64,000 bases of DNA from Zychaea mexicana (taxonomy: Eukaryota; Mucoromycota; Mucoromycetes; Mucorales; Lichtheimiaceae): NCBI RefSeq assembly GCF_025766255.1, contig NW_026516835.1, forward strand, positions 1 to 64,000, read 5' to 3'. Of this stretch, positions 55,301 through 64,000 are shown piece after piece. The notes below the pieces were generated by a model. It made no database searches and was not told the DNA's origin. It saw nothing but the letters and a program-made list of their open reading frames with translations. A program made the translations under genes and the position numbers. Numbering within the stretch: position 1 is the first letter of the stretch; each line of letters opens with the position of its first letter.

Positions 55301-57061
55301 CAAGATAAGTAGGATGTGGACATGTGGTAAGCCACGTTTCTGAAATTCAACAGTTGCCACATAACCTTCGACGCGACCAAAGCAACTGGACTCTTTGATA
55401 TGAGATAGCATCTCAGTGATCTTCATGTGGAACACCCTGGAACATATGTCAGGGCGATCAAACGCCTGCTGACCTGGAAGAAGTTCAGCTTGGATTTCCA
55501 GCTATTGTGGATTGCAGGTAAAAGTGATGAAGAGTGTGGAATTGCCTCTTTGACGAATGATTGCCAATCCATCCTGGAGCATCTGCTTCATGTACCGTGG
55601 ACCCCCTGTGAAAGAAGATGGCAAAATAATTGATCGACCAATCTGACGTGGATCTACATCATCACCAATACCGTTGTACACCTCAGAACGTAAATCACTT
55701 TGATTGTTGATAATATACTGAAGGCGCGAATACTCGATGCGTGCATAGTTGTCAACAACTAATTGTTGGAAAAGACGATGATAATGGTGCTGGTAGCTCG
55801 TGCGGTCCCCGTCACGGACCATGAGCATATAGGAGCAGAACTCGAGCAACGTAACAGTATTAGTCTGACGGTCGGCACTTCCACACTGCATTCCAGCAAA
55901 CCAACCATCATCAAAACGGAAATATAAGCACGTAGTGGAGGGGCATATACGATGCATTGAGGGAACTGACAGTTCGAAGACCCAACTGACGATCGCGGAT
56001 GATAATGTCATGCGGTGATGATGCACCATCCACTGTGTCTTCGACGATCATTGCAGCGACTTTGGGATAACTTTGCTGATCATAGCGTCTACCCATCTCA
56101 TGCGCAGAACGAATGACAACTTGGAGTGTTCTGATAGGGGTGTCACGGTATGATTCAGCAGCATTCATAAGGGTCTGTGCGTACGGGTTGCATCTCTCCA
56201 TAACGCCCTGAAGCACAGCTATCGTCTCACTGTTGAGTCCAGTGAACAATGTTTGTCTTCTCATCAGTTGCTCTTGCGTATCGGCAAAATATATTTGAGC
56301 AAAGTTGGCTGATTGCTACTGCTCTAGTCGTAAAGCACCCATGCAATGGTACATCGTGCCATTTATGCGGAAAGTTGAAACACCTTGCGATCCGTCAGCT
56401 AAATTGCGATCATAGTTTGCTCGAATAAACGTAAATGCAAACATGTTGTTATAAGCGCGAATGTTAGTGAAGAAATCGTCGTTTCCGCTGGTCAACAGGT
56501 CGATGATTTCTTGTGGCGGAGGGCGAGGGATAGGTAACTGTATTTTTCCGTGAGTGCAGCAAATACTGAAACGTGGGTTTGAGTTTGAAGAGCTGGCAAT
56601 GTCCTCCTCAATCCACATACGTGCCTGACAAAACGTACAAACAGCAGCCATGCGAGAAAGCACATGTCGGTGAAACTTTTCTCCCAGTGTAAAACAAATG
56701 CTGGGGCCAAACACATCTTCAGGAACGAAAGGAACAGTGCACGCTATTTGATACTGTGCCCCATGCTCAGATCGGATGTTTGCATCATTGAAAGGACAGT
56801 CCTCAGAAGTTCGTCGAGAGTGGCCAGGCGCATTACAGCTCACACGGACACGGACATTCCCTACAATGCACACATAAGTAATGTGCTTCACAAATACACA
56901 ACACACATAGCTCTAGATACTGCATGGTTAGATTCTATACCTTGATTGTTCCGATTAAGGGGGCAATCGCGATGCATTACTCGCTGATGTGTGGTGGACG
57001 CACAACGGCAACGTTGGCGCTGACTTGCATGAGAATCAAACTGCTCAAAGATAATATTCAT
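52346..57061 (-). pseudogene. Helitron-2 Rep-helicase with multiple nonsense codons
   Basis: The ATG at 57061 starts exon 1 (to 56941, knuckle CRCASTTHQRVMHRDCPLN). Exon 2 starts at 56860 (second knuckle SCNAPGHSRRTSEDCPFN). The HUH domain carries VEFQKRGLPHVHILLIL near 55330 and the Tyr region KYLCKYITKGSDRA near 54890. The helicase has VNGPGGTGKSQLFKALL (Walker A), PIIWDEAVM, GGDFR, LTVNMRVR, PAFAMTIHKAQGQTL and HGQLYVALSRA. Stops interrupt it at 56316, 55502, 54245, 54134, 53795 and 53363 (lowest bases), and a frameshift lies near 55915. At five of the six stops a conserved Trp or Gln is expected from the other Helitrons. The C-terminus is a poly-Thr tract from a (tag/cta)n repeat. Confidence 0.88.
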
Positions 57062-57213
57062 GTCCTACATATATACAGTTAGTGTTAAGAAACAACCAAC
57101 AAAGAAATACATCTTGAAGACGATATCTTGTAGACGATTTGTAAGATGTTCCCTCCCACAGATCCTCCTGTGGGGCGTTTCCCCAAAACTGCCCGCACCC
57201 CCCTCCGGCGCCT

Positions 57214-57396
57214 CTATCTAAGTCTTGAGCAAACTCGCTTTGCTTGTTTACTAATAGCTATAGCCACCAAACACGCTATTAAAGATAACAAACATACATC
57301 ATTATCAATTCTACGGCGTACGTTACACTCATTCAAAGGACAATCGTGATGACTTTCGGTCAGATGGCTAGTTGAGCCACAAATACAGGTAAGCAC
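57214..57396 (-). other. Extra knuckle-like exon upstream of Helitron-2 Rep
   Basis: An open stretch without ATG encodes CICGSTSHLTESHHDCPLNE, the same Cys/His pattern as exons 1 and 2 of the Rep gene. It may be a duplicated or skipped exon. Confidence 0.45.
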
Positions 57397-57771
57397 GTTT
57401 ATTTGGTTTTGGTTACTCTGTTAAAGTGGGAAATATATGGTTATTATTTGCTTTATACTCAAAATACTCAAACAATTGTTCATTTGAAACTAATGCGCAC
57501 TGCGTGCTGAACAATGTTGTCAGATCTTCTAAGAAGAATCTAATATGCGGTGTCATACTTGTTGCAAACTCATTTTAAAAGAGAAAATAGTGGTGTAAGA
57601 ATTCAGTGGGCAGAAGGAAAAAGTGAGGGAAGAGCAGTGGTTTATCCCAGTTTCAGCACAAAAAAAATTATACTGACAGCCGGGGCTTAGCAGCATCACA
57701 ATTTCCAAAACAGGATCAGGATTTCCAAAAATGGGTAACTATAGTAAGCACCACTTCTCTTTTAATAGTAG
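57397..57771. other. Helitron-2 5' leader
   Basis: About 375 bp with no gene. It includes agcagtggtttatcc (near 57632) and the Helitron 5' terminus, and it is AT-rich near the end. Confidence 0.5.
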
Positions 57772-57776
57772 ATTAG

Positions 57777-57829
57777 CTGGAAAAGACTGACGGCGAGGAG
57801 AAAGAAGAGGGAGAGAACACTCATCTGAG
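57777..57829 (+). CDS. Gene C, next exon, left arm
   Basis: A 53-bp exon after ttag, encoding LEKTDGEEKEEGENTHL-type acidic sequence and ending at a gtaagt donor. Helitron-2 ends 4 bp upstream, just before the ttag of the splice acceptor. Confidence 0.45.
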
Positions 57830-57989
57830 GTAAGTACTCTCTAGCAATATACAATACCAGTGATATGTTATTGCTGGTGACGTTAATGTATCAAGAATTA
57901 ACTGATAGTTTTTCAAATCTCTTTTCTTTTTCATTGCCATTGACTGTGGCATGCAATAGAGTGTACAAAAGAAGACGAGCAGAATTGTA

Positions 57990-58081
57990 GTAGGACTCTC
58001 TCTCTGTCTCTCTCTGTCTTTCTCTGTCTTTCTCTGTCTCTCTGTCTCTCTCTTGCTCTCTGTCTCTCTCTTGCTCTCTTG

Positions 58082-58115
<34 letters not shown>

Positions 58116-58160
58116 GTGCTCTCTTTCTTCTCTCTGTGCTCTCTTTCTCTCTTTCTGAAT
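57990..58160. repeat. CT-rich microsatellite, left arm
   Basis: About 170 bp of interrupted (ct)n with ctgt, cttg and ctttct variants. Its reverse complement in the right arm (58983-59152) appears identical, with no net length change. Confidence 0.9.
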
Positions 58161-58492
58161 AAAGAATGTTAATTTTGAACTATTATCATGCTATAATTAC
58201 TATCGTATTATCCTTTTTAATCATGTTTTTCCGTGTTGATTGGGATTTGAGCTAGCTTTTGATTGTTATAAAACGAAGCTTTTCAGTAGCACTACAACAA
58301 CAAATCGTAGACATCCTCATACACCACGGTGTCGGCCCTTTAATTGTCATTCTTTAGTTCCGGTCTGTGAGGCCTTAATTTCTTATCCTTTATTCACCTC
58401 TATATAAGTGTTTTTTCAAGGCTGATTAAAGGATGAGGTTAAAGTTTTGTTCAAGTTTCTAGTCTTTAATTCACTTCGCAATTTTCCTGCAG

Positions 58493-58649
58493 TACAAAAA
58501 GCCCCCAGTATATGTATTATCTGCAAGAAGAAGAGAACCTCATGGCAGTTAATCAACTATGTACTACATCAGATAAGCACTCTGATTATATGTATTCGCT
58601 ACAAAGAAGGGAAGTCTTTTAGAATTTCCTTTCACATATACCAACACCA
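58493..58649. other. Central spacer of the giant palindrome
   Basis: 157 bp of unpaired sequence between the two arms. No gene or repeat is recognised; a 74-codon frame crossing it has no coding character that can be supported. Confidence 0.7.
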
Positions 58650-58982
58650 CTGCGGGAAAATTACAAAGTGAATTAAAGACTAGAAACTTGAACAAAACTT
58701 TAACCTCATCCTTTAATCAGCCTTGAAAAAACACTTATGTAGAGGTGAATAAAGGATAAGAAATTAAAGCCTCACAGACCGGAACTAAAGAATGACAATT
58801 AAAGGGCCGACACCGTGGTGTATGAGGATGTCTACGATTTGTTGTTGTAGTGCTACTGAAAAGCTTCGTTTTATAACAATCAAAAGCTAGCTCAAATCCC
58901 AATCAACACGGAAAAACATAATTAAAAAGGATAATACGATAGTAATTATAGCATGATAATAGTTCAAAATTAACATTCTTTA

Positions 58983-59026
58983 TTCAGAAAGAGAGAAAGA
59001 GAGCACAGAGAGAAGAAAGAGAGCAC

Positions 59027-59060
<34 letters not shown>

Positions 59061-59152
59061 CAAGAGAGCAAGAGAGAGACAGAGAGCAAGAGAGAGACAG
59101 AGAGACAGAGAAAGACAGAGAAAGACAGAGAGAGACAGAGAGAGAGTCCTAC
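58983..59152. repeat. GA-rich microsatellite, right arm
   Basis: Reverse complement of the left-arm CT tract, including the same interruptions in the same order. Confidence 0.9.
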
Positions 59153-59312
59153 TACAATTCTGCTCGTCTTCTTTTGTACACTCTATTGCATGCCACAGTC
59201 AATGGCAATGAAAAAGAAAAGAGATTTGAAAAACTATCAGTTAATTCTTGATACATTAACGTCACCAGCAATAACATATCACTGGTATTGTATATTGCTA
59301 GAGAGTACTTAC

Positions 59313-59850
59313 CTCAGACGAGTGTTCTCTCCCTCTTCTTTCTCCTCGCCATCAGTCTTTTCCAGCTAATAATAATAATAAGTGTGTTGTAATAATGATA
59401 AATGAATATCATTTTGTACAAAATATAAGGCATAGGAAATGTTGTTTTGTAACTTACACTTATGCATTTGTGGAATTGGTGCTTGTTGCCCCATTTGTAC
59501 TGCAACAACCACCTCGTTGCCCACGAATTGATGCATTGGTCAAAGTGAACATCAAATGCTTTGCAATTGACCTCTAGCATCAAAGCATACTTTTTTTGTA
59601 TGCTAGGGTCAATTGAGCTCCATGCCATTGCAAGAGAAATGCCCTCCTCAGTGATGATCTCTTGGATGATCATCGTCGTTTCGAGCATTATGTTCGTCAT
59701 GGCGTTGCTGCATAGCTCTTCTCCGTAAACGGCAAAGAAGTGTAAGGCAATGAATTGCCTCAGAACGTCTGTGCTCAAATCTTGAGCCTGGCGACGGTTG
59801 TTCACCACAACGAACGGGCGGACAAGTGTTTGTCTTGTGGTATAGTGCCT
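59313..59850 (-). CDS. Gene C, right arm, two exons
   Basis: Exons about 59850-59458 and 59365-59313 are joined by a 92-bp intron (donor gtaagt, acceptor in a (tta)n run). The protein reads LVRPFVVVNNRRQAQDLSTD, then VYGEELCSNAMTNIMLETTM, then CINSWATRWLLQYKWGNKH, ending LEKTDGEEKEEGENTRL before another gtaagt donor. The following CT-rich tract would be a long polypyrimidine intron. Only a few residues differ from the left arm. The start exon is unknown and no family is recognised. It points towards the palindrome centre, opposite to the transposase. Confidence 0.5.
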
Positions 59851-60527
59851 GCCACCTAGAAACGTAAATTTTTAGACCAATTTTCAATGTTTTATTTCAA
59901 CTTTTTTGGCTTCATAGAAAGATAGAGAGAGGCTCAAAGAATAATTCTATGAAACGTTTTTGTATACATACGAGCACAAAAAAATGAGAAATAAAGTGTT
60001 GAAGTTGGTGTCGATTTCAAAATTTAGCAGAGGATTTTGTCAGAATGTCCACCCTACTATACACTATAGTATATGACATTGAATCGGCGATTTCCATATT
60101 AAAAAGGTAGTGTAACATTAGTGGTAAGCATTGGTGCAATACTTACCTCAGCCTTCCAATCAACATTGACTGTAATGGTGCCAGGTATATTATAAGTAGG
60201 ATGACAGTTTTATTTTTCCTTCTTTTCCAAAACATTCTATACAATGGGGAGACTCAACAAGTACCAGAAGAACCTTAAAACTGTGCAAGAGTCAAAGATC
60301 ACAATTAAGTAAATTTTTTGTGCATTCAAAGAGAACTGTCAGTTTCTAATAATCATGTAAGAAGAATCATGCAAGAGTAGTTTGTTTATTTAAGTCATCC
60401 TCTGAGAAAGGACTCACTGGATGAAAAGCAGAAAAAATATAAGTCCCACTAGCAAATTTTCGATGAATAAATATCACTTAACTAAAAATGGAAATTTATA
60501 AAGGTGGAATCTTAAATTTTTGAAATG
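59844..60527. other. Arm-specific 684-bp block (right arm)
   Basis: Unrelated to the 82 bp found between the same flanks in the left arm. It is AT-rich with no gene recognised. It is either an insertion here or a replaced deletion in the left arm; neither target duplication nor terminal repeats were seen. Confidence 0.7.
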
Positions 60528-60644
60528 TCCCTCTTTACTGTCTACATAGATACCCTTTCTATGTAATTCTATGTTGCTACCAACATAAAGTCGACAATAC
60601 TACTGTCTCCATATCTCTCTCTCCCTCTCTTTGTTTCTTCTTTA

Positions 60645-60959
60645 CTAATGTTTCCAATCTACTCTTTCATTAACTGACAGCACCACTATTACACCACCTT
60701 CTGTAATGTAAAAACCATCTAAACATACTGGTTCTTGTTCAGTAGGCTCCTGCCTATCTCCTTGCTGAAGGTGTTCAACGATTCGATCCACTGTTACTTG
60801 GATTGTGTCGACTTTCTCTTGCAGCTGGATGGTGACTGTCTTCGGCTCTTGCAGATCAGCGTCGACCTCCTCGTTTACTTCATCAATTCTTGTTATGAAG
60901 CTCTTGACCAAGGAGATTTCGGCAAACAATGCTTTGGTTGTGATGGCTTTGTTAGACAT
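60645..60959 (-). CDS. Coiled-coil gene B, right arm, intact ORF
   Basis: The ATG at 60959 starts a 104-codon frame: MSNKAITTKALFAEISLVKS, FITRIDEVNEEVDADLQ, VDTIQVTVDRIVEHLQQG, QEPTEQEPVCLDGFYITEGG. The middle 60 residues have the heptad spacing of a coiled coil. It is divergent from the Tnp2 transposase with about 300 bp between them, so the two may share a promoter. The left-arm copy is split by Gypsy-2 after TIQLQE. The function is unknown; an accessory protein of the element is plausible. Confidence 0.6.
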   Translation of the reverse strand: MSNKAITTKALFAEISLVKSFITRIDEVNEEVDADLQEPKTVTIQLQEKVDTIQVTVDRIVEHLQQGDRQEPTEQEPVCLDGFYITEGGVIVVLSVNERVDWKH

Positions 60960-61335
60960 TGTTGAAGTTCAAGGTACCAAGGCAAAATAAAATAACGCGA
61001 GGGAGAAAGGAGGGAAAAAACGAGATACAACAAACAACTATCTTTGAATCAGCGACATCGCTACCATCTTATTAATTATTTCGCGTCCTCAATTTTTTTA
61101 CGATCCAGCATATAACACACTATAATGTCTCACTCTATTACAGTATTAGTATTGTTATTTCAACCATCTCATAACAGATTTTCTACGATTTGCTGTCATC
61201 ATCAGTGTTATTTAAAAGAAGATGTTTGTTTGTCATACTGTAATACGAATCTATATATACAACAATCATCGATGATATGACAGATGTTTTTCCTTCTTTC
61301 TTTTGCGACACGACACTCTTTATCATTATAAATAA

Positions 61336-64000
61336 ACAACTGGCAAAACGTTCAAAAACATCAGGAGAAGTGAAAGCGAAAGCAGCGCTCCAAAAAAAGT
61401 CTGTGGCTGGTGCAGAAAACCTATCATTATGTCGGTTTGTTCGGCGCACACCATCATTTGTCGTCGAAAACACTGGCAAGGAAAAGGGCGCCATCCCAAA
61501 GCTGTCACTGGATCATCGTCTTCATCGGCTGATGTATTGTGTGTTGAAAATTTATATTGTTACTACATACGGTACTTGCACAAATGTCATATGTGTTAAT
61601 AAGCCTGATACCTTGTAATAGAAATGAACAACCATCTCAGCCTCTATTACCTTCACTATGAACGAACCATCATCAGATTTGGTGCCATCCAGTGCAGACA
61701 ATAGCATGTACACATCTGTTGCATCACCAAATAACACGATATCTCCAAGTGCAACTCGTGATGGCACATCGCCGCCGTCATCCACTTCAGAAGGACGAAG
61801 AACTGACGGATCAAATATGGGCGATGATGTTATTCTAGACGATTGCGATTATGGTGAAGATGGTAAAAAATACGGAGATTCTTATTTTCTGTACAATTCA
61901 AAAAGAATTACTAATTACTTGTTGTTTTACTGTAATAGGCAACATACCTATTAGTACTACAACATCGGATGGCCCAAAAGTCTACGCATTCCCTACGGAT
62001 GATTACAGCCAAGATCAAGTGATGATGTGGAGTGTAATGTTGCAACGTATTGTGAATAACAACAATATCACGAGACGAGGCCATGTCGAAATCCTCGGTT
62101 TTTGTAACCGCTTGATATCTCATTTCGATCAAGGTATAAATATCAAAAGATTATACACGCCAACTCTCCTCGTTTTATATATTATACATGATAGATACTT
62201 ACCTTATTCCCTCTTTAAGATCACGAGCACTTGTTTACTCCATACAAATCGAAAAAAGGAGCGGAAAAGTTCTATCCCATGGAAACACAACTATTTGATG
62301 TTTGTATCAATGGTTGCAAGATGTACGACACTGATGACATGGCTACATATTGCTCCCATTGCAACGAAGTAAGATATGTTAGTGATAACAAGAAAGCACG
62401 TGCTATAATAGAAATGCTTCCAATTGGTGAACAACTAGCGTACATGATTCACGATGAAGAGACACGAGAAAAGTTACTGTACAGGAGCCGTTTCCGACAT
62501 AGGCATGGTGTATACAACGATATATTCGACGGTGGACTGTATCAAGAGCTCGTAATGGGACGAAATTTTTTTCAAGGTGAATTGGATGTCGCTCTTGCAT
62601 TATATGTGGATGGCTTCCAACCGTATACCAACATAAAACATACAATGACCATTGTACATGTGGTTGTGTTGAATTTCGATCCTAATACTCGGTAAGCAGC
62701 CATACTACAATATCTGAGCAGGACTAAGATTGATTGTTCCATTATGCCTATATTAACCTTAACATCGTCCATGTAGGTATACAAACAAATACATGCTTCA
62801 AATATGCTTGATCCCGGGTCTATTGGCTCCAAGAGATATGACGAGTTTTCTTCAGCCTATAATAAGAGAGCTACAGCACTTGGGCGAATACGGGATGGAA
62901 GTCAAGGTCGGAAACACCAGTCTGCACGCAAAGGTGCATTTGCTGCTTGCCACTGGTGATATGCAGGCAGTTAAAGTATTAGCATGCCATATGGGACCTA
63001 CTGCAACATATGGCTGTCGCATATGTCTTGTTGAAGGGGTACACCCAGTTGAAGGAGGAAAAGGCGTGTATTTTCCTGATTTCAGCAACACTGCCAAAAG
63101 ATGGAGGAAAGCTGATGGTTTCAAGACGAAGGGGAAAAAGGTATATTTTCTTTTTTATTATGATGTGTGCTCGTTATCAATCCACGTAAATCATACCCAT
63201 GTGCTATAATTAATGTACCCACTTCCATACTTTTGCTACTATAGAAAGAACTAGATGGTCCGAGTCCTTTCACTGTGTTCCAAACTTTCCTCTCTCCAGA
63301 TTTCTTTGGTCTTGAAGAGCTTCATCTTCTGTCGCATGGCATAGCGCACTAGTTCTTCGATTTGCTGCAAGGAAAATACGATCATGCATCAGCTACAAGA
63401 CAGAGCCCTTTTGTTATCGATCTTGACGCTGTAATGAAACAAATGGAAAGCTCTCGTATGGATATCCCGACGGCGTTCGACAGCACATGGCATAGTTTGA
63501 CCGACAAAGGGAGGGTCAAAGCCATCGACTGGTTAGAGTTCCTTTTGTACGTTGTCCCCACTCTGGTTGTGCCTTAAATCGATGATAGCGTTGCCAAAGA
63601 CGCTGCGATGTGCCTCGTGAGAGCATGTCAGAGAACACTGCAGTTTTCTCACACAAGTGACGATATCGCCAATATAGAAAGGTAATTATCCGTACAAAAA
63701 CATAACGAAAGATAAATACATAAAGAAGACAACAACACTGCTCGAAGGTGTTTTATACGTGTAGTGACATCGAGTTCTGGCATTACTACTTACGCAGTCA
63801 ACTCAGCACAAAACAAATGAACCTAGAACGTTGTGACGACAGCGAAGACGAAAGTAGCGTCAATAGCAGTAGCAACAGTAGCAGCATCAGTGACGATAAT
63901 GAGTATATAGCACTATCCGTTCGTGTATTCAATGCAAATCAGCATTACCTCACACACATTCCTGATATTACGAAGGCTGGCATCATTGCGTTACTGTTCA
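61336..64000 (+). pseudogene. Tnp2-type transposase, right palindrome arm (runs off window)
   Basis: A Cys/His exon (VCGWCRKPIIMSVCSAHTII, Cys at 61402 and 61411) is intact here but frameshifted in the left arm. Further exons: 61658-61862 (Ser/Asp-rich), 61938-62133, 62220-62691 (LFDVCINGCKMYDTDDMATY; LALYVDGFQPYTNIKHTMTI), 62777-63140 (YMLQICLIPGLLAPRD; GPTATYGCRICLVEG), 63245-63681 and 63765 onward, all with GT-AG junctions and matching phases. A TAG at 63350-63352 and a TAA at 63575-63577 interrupt exon 6, at the same codons as in the left arm. Tnp2 transposases belong to the CACTA/EnSpm-like (in fungi also Plavaka) superfamily, which cut DNA with a DDE-type core. Confidence 0.82.

Larger units (their letters stand above)
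51944..57772 (-). mobile_element. Helitron-2, complete, in the left palindrome arm
   Basis: Minus-strand element of 5829 bp. The 5' end is tctactattaaaagagaagt at 57772 preceded by A; the 3' end is ...atgttga (ttga in place of the usual CTRR) followed by T at 51943. The right arm preserves the empty site as gctaa|taataataataagtg, so the insertion is exactly between A and T without duplication. The 3' region has a 13-bp-arm GC-rich hairpin (52024-52036 with 52058-52070) and telomere-like ggttagggtttag. One Rep-helicase gene occupies most of the element. Confidence 0.92.
41779..58492. repeat. Left arm of a giant palindrome (with two insertions)
   Basis: Positions 41779-44962, 51099-51943 and 57773-58492 read in order are the reverse complement of the right arm 58650-64000. 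Within each block the pairing holds with almost constant offset (position sums about 105778-105779, about 111313 beyond the 51388-51469 indel, and 117142). Gypsy-2 (44963-51093 plus one 5-bp duplication) and Helitron-2 (51944-57772) interrupt this arm only. The arm very probably extends left of 41779, but its partner lies outside the window. Confidence 0.93.
58650..64000. repeat. Right arm of the giant palindrome (uninterrupted)
   Basis: Reverse complement of the left arm from 58492 outwards, interrupted only by the 684-bp block at 59844-60527. It runs to the end of the window, where base 64000 pairs with 41779. From the coding regions compared by eye the arms are about 98-99% identical. Confidence 0.93.

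Noticed and set aside
58447..58671. 74-codon frame across the palindrome spacer
   Set aside because: It has no proper context and differs between the mirrored edges; chance is sufficient.
57772..59370. The 720-bp central inverted repeat as a separate fold-back transposon
   Set aside because: The homology does not stop at 57772/59370; it continues into the rest of both arms once Helitron-2 is removed.
41779..64000. Palindrome as a pure assembly or library artefact
   Set aside because: The arms differ by substitutions, by two large insertions and by an 82/684-bp block, which a copied read would not show. It still deserves a read-level check.

Overview
This is a repeat-dense piece of a fungal nuclear genome, most likely from an early-diverging filamentous fungus (Mucoromycota, probably Mucorales). 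The evidence is: short GT-AG introns of about 57-209 bp; three ordinary eukaryotic housekeeping genes packed tightly together; and the transposon mix (Helitrons with Rep-helicase, chromodomain Ty3/Gypsy elements, Mutator-like, PiggyBac-like, Tnp2/CACTA-Plavaka-like, IS630-like). The organism call is inference. The gene structures are read directly from splice sites and frames.

Layout. 1-3.0 kb: a small helix-turn-helix gene and a broken IS630/Tc1-type transposase gene, both preceded by related short repeats. 3.0-7.3 kb: AT-rich DNA, a tRNA-like sequence and a truncated, decayed Helitron Rep gene (minus strand). 7.85-14.15 kb is the only host gene island: a ketohexokinase-like PfkB sugar kinase (minus), a TCP11/Sok1-family protein (plus, divergent from the kinase) and F-actin-capping protein alpha (minus, convergent with TCP11). 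All three close into uninterrupted reading frames when spliced. 14.6-18.5 kb: a complete Mutator-like element (MULE-1) with 109/113-bp inverted repeats and a 9-bp target duplication, encoding a zinc-finger/DDE/SWIM transposase plus an OTU-type cysteine protease. 19.4-19.85 kb: a solo LTR with 5-bp target duplication.

20.4-38.1 kb is a four-level nest: a Gypsy element (383-bp LTRs) is split by an extremely AT-rich ISXO2/Merlin-like element, which is split by a Helitron (Helitron-3), which is split by a second Mutator-like element (MULE-2). Removing Helitron-3 restores a 101-codon frame in its host, and removing MULE-2 restores a 1545-codon Rep-helicase frame in Helitron-3. 38.2-40.8 kb: a decayed PiggyBac-like element.

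About 41 kb to the window end is one giant palindrome centred near 58,571. Each arm carries a Tnp2-type transposase pseudogene, a small coiled-coil gene and a third unrecognised gene. The left arm alone is interrupted by a 6.1-kb Gypsy element (Gypsy-2, 415/416-bp LTRs, AAGAG target duplication) and by a 5.8-kb Helitron (Helitron-2), while the right arm preserves both empty sites. The right arm runs off the window at 64,000, matching left-arm position 41,779.

The transposase lesions are shared by both arms, the CT-rich microsatellites of the two arms look identical, and Helitron-2 nonsense codons are all explicable as C-to-T or G-to-A changes. Boundaries given to the base were read from repeats, target duplications or reading frames. 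Those described as approximate were not.
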